Source: Sporichthya sp. | GTDB lineage: Bacteria > Actinomycetota > Actinomycetes > Sporichthyales > Sporichthyaceae | Assembly (NCBI RefSeq): GCF_013815995.1 | Contig: NZ_JACDFE010000003.1 | Span: 1 to 61,125 of the forward strand | DNA length: 61,125 nucleotides | Direction: 5' to 3' | Shown here: in pieces, positions 60,125-61,125 of the stretch | Layout of the letters: every line of letters begins with the position of its first letter | How positions within the stretch are numbered: the first letter of the stretch is position 1 | Notes under the pieces: generated by a model | The model's input: only the letters and a program-made list of their open reading frames with translations | Told to the model about the DNA's origin: nothing | Database searches by the model: none | Translations under genes and position numbers: made by a program

Positions 60125-61125
60125 CGCGGATCCCGAACAAGGGTGGCTCCGGCAGCGCTGTCGGCTTCGATGGCCGCCTGGCCTGCGCGCAACTCGTCGG
60201 CGTCGGCTCGCTGAGTCCACGGGGCGAGGTCGATGACCGTCGGTCGGGTGTGGCGCAGTAGTAGCACCGCTGTCCCGAACGGCAGCGTGCGCAGCACTGA
60301 CGCCGGCATGACCGGGACCTGACGCACACTCACGCTCTGGGACCGATCGCCGCTGTACCCGCGGGTCCAGGTGGTGGTGCTCTCGTCGACCTCGCCGAGC
60401 AGTCGCGCGACGTCTTCGAGGTCGCGGGCCTTGCCCAGACCGCCGAGGACGAGCTTGACGGTGGCGGCGTCCCAGATCGCGTCCGCGGCATGTTCGCCCC
60501 AGCGGTGCCGGGCTTGGGCGAGTGACTGCAGCACGGCCAGGGTCGTGATGCCCGATCCCCCGCCCTCGGCCATCAAGGACGGCAGGGACGGCAGCGGGGT
60601 CAGGTTGGCGATCTCGTCGAGTGCGAGCAGCAGCGGCGGGTCGAGCCGGGCCCCGGGTGAGCGGGCGGCTCGGGCGCGGGCGGTTTCGGTGATGTCCTCC
60701 ACGAATGCGGCGACCAGCGGCGCGCAGGTGCCGGACGAGACGGCCGAGGCGAGCAGGAACAGCGTCCCGGAATCGGCGAGGAAGGCGCCGGGATCGAACC
60801 GGTCCCCGGGGCCGGGGTCGAGGGCGTGCAGGACGTCGGGGTCGGCCAGCGCGGCGAGGGCCTGCCGGACCCCGAGCCACACCGAATCCCGGGTGCGCGG
60901 GTCGGCGTGGACGGCGGACTCGAGAGCGTCGGCCCACCCTTCGGCGGCATCCGGGTGCCGGTGCAACACCGTGATCGCGTCCCTAGCCGCTGCCGGGTTG
61001 AGCGACCAGCGGTACAGGTCCAGGACTCGGCGTCCGTCCAGCGCGGCGGCGTGCAGCAGGCACCGCAGCGCGGCCTCGGTCTGTCCGGACCAGAAGTCCG
61101 AGTCCGACACCGTGCGGCCGTAGCC
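60121..61125 (-). CDS. Type IV coupling protein (VirD4/TraG-like), partial
   Basis: The C-terminal 334 codons of a conjugation coupling ATPase; the frame is open past the window edge, so the start and Walker A are outside. Visible are Walker B (LLLALDEIANLTPLPSLPSL), the following ILQS-like stretch (TTLAVLQSLAQARHRWG), LVLGGLGKARDLEDVARLLG and a terminal region (PFGTAVLLLRHTRPTVIDL). It delivers relaxase-bound DNA to the secretion channel, presumably the MobF protein at 48-51 kb. Confidence 0.85.
   Translation of the reverse strand, partial: GYGRTVSDSDFWSGQTEAALRCLLHAAALDGRRVLDLYRWSLNPAAARDAITVLHRHPDAAEGWADALESAVHADPRTRDSVWLGVRQALAALADPDVLHALDPGPGDRFDPGAFLADSGTLFLLASAVSSGTCAPLVAAFVEDITETARARAARSPGARLDPPLLLALDEIANLTPLPSLPSLMAEGGGSGITTLAVLQSLAQARHRWGEHAADAIWDAATVKLVLGGLGKARDLEDVARLLGEVDESTTTWTRGYSGDRSQSVSVRQVPVMPASVLRTLPFGTAVLLLRHTRPTVIDLAPWTQRADADELRAGQAAIEADSAAGATLVRDPR

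Overview
The window is high-GC actinobacterial DNA. Nearly every catabolic gene starts at ATG or GTG behind a GGAGG-type ribosome binding site, and many consecutive genes overlap by 1 to 14 bases (ATGA, GTGA or TGATG), so they form long operons. The gene set (Rieske oxygenase of the KshA type, cytochromes P450, several acyl-CoA dehydrogenases, MaoC hydratases, SCP-x thiolases) is typical of mycolic-type and related actinomycetes that degrade steroids, terpenoids or other polycyclic carboxylates. The genus cannot be fixed from sequence alone, and the substrate is inferred, not shown.

Layout. 1-4.4 kb is a scrap zone. It holds the edge of an IS3 element, a complete IS21-type element (462-3212) with a 6-bp target duplication that splits a GIY-YIG nuclease gene, a broken DUF6933-type gene and a tRNA 3'-end fragment. 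4.4-46.8 kb is a catabolic island. Its minus-strand operon A (15.8 to 4.5 kb) encodes an amidohydrolase, two SnoaL-like proteins, a P450, an acyl-CoA ligase, three acyl-CoA dehydrogenases, a ferredoxin-type reductase and a thiolase. A pentapeptide-repeat protein and a PaaG-like enzyme follow. An ABC-importer operon (27.2 to 18.1 kb) comes next: secreted tail-anchored protein, two small membrane proteins, fused LivHM, HMG-CoA-synthase-like/DUF35 fusion, thiolase, LivG, LivF and TetR. Beyond it lie a Baeyer-Villiger-type monooxygenase with the binding lipoprotein, a P450/SDR/MaoC/dehydrogenase operon, a dehydrogenase with a double TetR regulator, an IS630 element, two Rieske proteins and a crotonase-family gene. 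The right flank (42.6-46.8 kb) is decaying: a frameshifted membrane protein, a truncated luciferase-like gene, a thiolase missing its first third, a frameshifted SCP-x thiolase and an IS110 remnant.

47.5-61.1 kb is a conjugative or plasmid-like module: MobF relaxase-helicase, DUF4913 protein, trypsin-like protease, two unknown proteins, an ArdC-like antirestriction gene, a CHAP-type hydrolase and a VirD4/TraG-like coupling protein running off the window. The ArdC-like gene is split by a 4.2-kb element with two tyrosine recombinases and a pRiA4b ORF3-like gene.

How it may work together. Seven AT-rich sites sharing a TACT / GTACT / AGTA pattern sit immediately upstream of every main transcription unit of the catabolic island and nowhere else that I found. 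The best candidate regulator is the 488-residue protein made of two TetR modules in one chain. Together they suggest one regulon covering uptake, CoA activation, ring or side-chain oxidation and beta-oxidation. The neighbouring relaxase and coupling-protein genes suggest that the island travels, or travelled, on a conjugative element.
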